In this document: positions 62,992 to 64,000 of the stretch, in pieces | Layout: every line of letters begins with the position of its first letter | Position numbering within the stretch: position 1 is the stretch's first letter | Assembly: GCA_977006965.1 (NCBI GenBank) | Contig: OZ345367.1 | Coordinates: 806,001 to 870,000, forward strand | Length of the DNA stretch: 64,000 bases | Direction: 5' to 3' | Origin: Phymatolithon calcareum | Lineage: Eukaryota > Rhodophyta > Florideophyceae > Hapalidiales | Notes under the pieces: generated by a model | Told to the model about the DNA's origin: nothing | Databases searched by the model: none | Seen by the model: only the letters and a program-made list of their open reading frames with translations | Translations under genes and position numbers: made by a program

Positions 62992-64000
62992 ATGGGCAAG
63001 AGGACGACTGTGTGTCGCAGCGCCAAATCCTTCTTTGATGTAATCGTTGTCGGAGGTGGTCACGCCGGTTGCGAGGCCGCAACTGCCGCCGCTCGAATGG
63101 GAGCATCAGTCGCCCTCGTCACCCACCGCCGCCAAACCATCGGTGCCATGAGTTGCAATCCCAGCATCGGCGGTATTGGTAAAGGTCATCTCGTCCGTGA
63201 GATCGATGCTCTGGACGGCATTATGGGGCGCGCTGCTGACGAAGCTGCTATCCAGTTCCGCACTCTCAACTCTTCTCGAGGCCTTGCCGTCCGTGGTCCC
63301 CGTGCTCAATGCGACAGAAAACTGTACAAGAAAGCTGTCGACGCGCTTCTCGACGACTACGGAGCCCGACTTTCCGTCATCGAAGCCGCTGCGGAAAGCT
63401 TTGTTCTGCATGATGACAGAGTTGTCGGGGTCGAAATCGACCCACGTGATGCTGGAGGCGCGCGCGAGGTCCGTGCGGGATCCGTTGTGCTTACAGCGGG
63501 TACGTTTTTGAATGGAGTTATGCATATTGGCGCGTCGAGCCAGGAAGGCGGGCGACTGGGTGACAAGTCCAGCGTAAGCATTGCAGCTGCGTTGCGCGGC
63601 TCCGGACTTAAGCTCGGGCGTATGAAGACGGGCACACCGCCAAGAATCGATGGGACAACTGTCGACTTTAAGGGACTTGAAGAAGAACCCTCCGATGCAA
63701 ACCCGATTTACTTCTCGTTCCTCACTGACCCGACGTTCGCGCAGGAGAACAGACGGATGGTAAGCTGCTTTAAGGCACGCACAACCATTCGCACACACGA
63801 CATTGTGAGAGAGGCTATGAAAGCAGGATTACTACCTGACTTCGATTCGAACAACGGGCCTCGTTATTGTCCGAGCCTGGAAGCGAAGGTTGTCCGGTTT
63901 GGTGATCGGGACGGACACACTGTCTGGCTCGAACCGGAGGGCCTTGACACCAATTCGATATATCCAGCTGGTATTTCAACCTCGCTCCCATTTGAAGTGC
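62992..64000 (+). CDS. MTO1: tRNA uridine-34 carboxymethylaminomethyl enzyme MTO1/GidA, 5' part
   Basis: From ATG 62992 the frame is open to the window end (336 codons). FAD-binding starts with VIVVGGGHAGCEAA (residues 18-31). Family signatures follow in order: SCNPSIGGIGKGHLVREIDA, RTLNSSRGLAVRGPRAQ, LTAGTFLNGVMHIGASSQEG and GRMKTGTPPRIDGTTVDF. With MSS1/MnmE this flavoprotein modifies the wobble uridine of organellar tRNAs. A TAA at 62932-62934 lies upstream in frame with no other ATG, so this start is forced unless an upstream exon exists. Only about 14 residues (MGKRTTVCRSAKSFF) precede the core, short for a transit peptide. It begins 134 bp after the retroposon. The gene continues beyond 64000. 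Confidence 0.93.
   Translation, partial: MGKRTTVCRSAKSFFDVIVVGGGHAGCEAATAAARMGASVALVTHRRQTIGAMSCNPSIGGIGKGHLVREIDALDGIMGRAADEAAIQFRTLNSSRGLAVRGPRAQCDRKLYKKAVDALLDDYGARLSVIEAAAESFVLHDDRVVGVEIDPRDAGGAREVRAGSVVLTAGTFLNGVMHIGASSQEGGRLGDKSSVSIAAALRGSGLKLGRMKTGTPPRIDGTTVDFKGLEEEPSDANPIYFSFLTDPTFAQENRRMVSCFKARTTIRTHDIVREAMKAGLLPDFDSNNGPRYCPSLEAKVVRFGDRDGHTVWLEPEGLDTNSIYPAGISTSLPFEV

Noticed and set aside
63106-63798. Minus-strand 230-codon frame over MTO1
   Set aside because: It is a shadow; the plus-strand frame matches the GidA/MTO1 family throughout.

Overview
The window is a eukaryotic nuclear locus: a repeat-rich stretch with a few intron-poor genes. It has no bacterial operons. It carries Ty1/copia and Ty3/gypsy elements, two LINE families, a poly(A)-tailed retroposon, and hAT, piggyBac, pogo/Tc1 and foldback elements. 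Host-type genes encode a NB-ARC/TPR NLR, a UDP-glycosyltransferase, a secreted spondin–Hint protein, an OCRL-type phosphatase, a four-EF-hand protein and the tRNA-modifying enzyme MTO1/GidA. Compact, almost intronless genes in a sea of nested transposons, together with a hedgehog-type Hint domain outside animals, suggest a florideophyte red alga (Chondrus-like). This is an inference; a fungus or another protist is not excluded.

Layout. 0–1.3 kb: a decayed C48 (Ulp1-like) protease, minus strand. 3.9–17.06 kb: a nest of transposons. A foldback element was hit by a degenerate copia element (6.48–13.96 kb, minus). A second copy of its core repeat was split by a solo LTR, a MITE, two pogo-like elements and a small hAT element. 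17.2–21.96 kb: one 1581-codon NLR ending in 13 nearly identical 44-residue TPR units and a premature stop, with three relic units beyond. 26.4–30.3 kb: a hAT relic, then a GT1 glycosyltransferase pseudogene split by a 1.97-kb piggyBac-like element. 31–35 kb: LINE fragments with clear target-site duplications, and a possible spliced gene of unknown function. 35.5–42.5 kb: a chromodomain-bearing gypsy element with perfect GAGAA target-site duplication. It sits inside a LINE copy and carries a TA-flanked DNA transposon in its 5' LTR. 43–49 kb: more retroposon relics. 49.8–51.2 kb: an intact spondin–Hint gene. 51.8–54.1 kb: an OCRL-like pseudogene (5-phosphatase, ASH, RhoGAP). 56.7–57.6 kb: a LINE fragment. 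61.0–61.5 kb: an EF-hand reading frame with one in-frame TGA. 62.0–62.9 kb: a hAT relic and a retroposon. 62.99 kb to the end: the 5' part of MTO1.

The host genes do not form a pathway. The locus is most informative as a transposon stratigraphy: several insertions can be ordered from paralogous empty sites and target-site duplications. It also shows host genes in different states: intact (spondin–Hint, MTO1), truncated (NLR) and dead (glycosyltransferase, OCRL-like, probably EF-hand). The two most notable genes are the NLR, with its homogenised but position-specifically variable repeat array, and the secreted spondin–Hint fusion.
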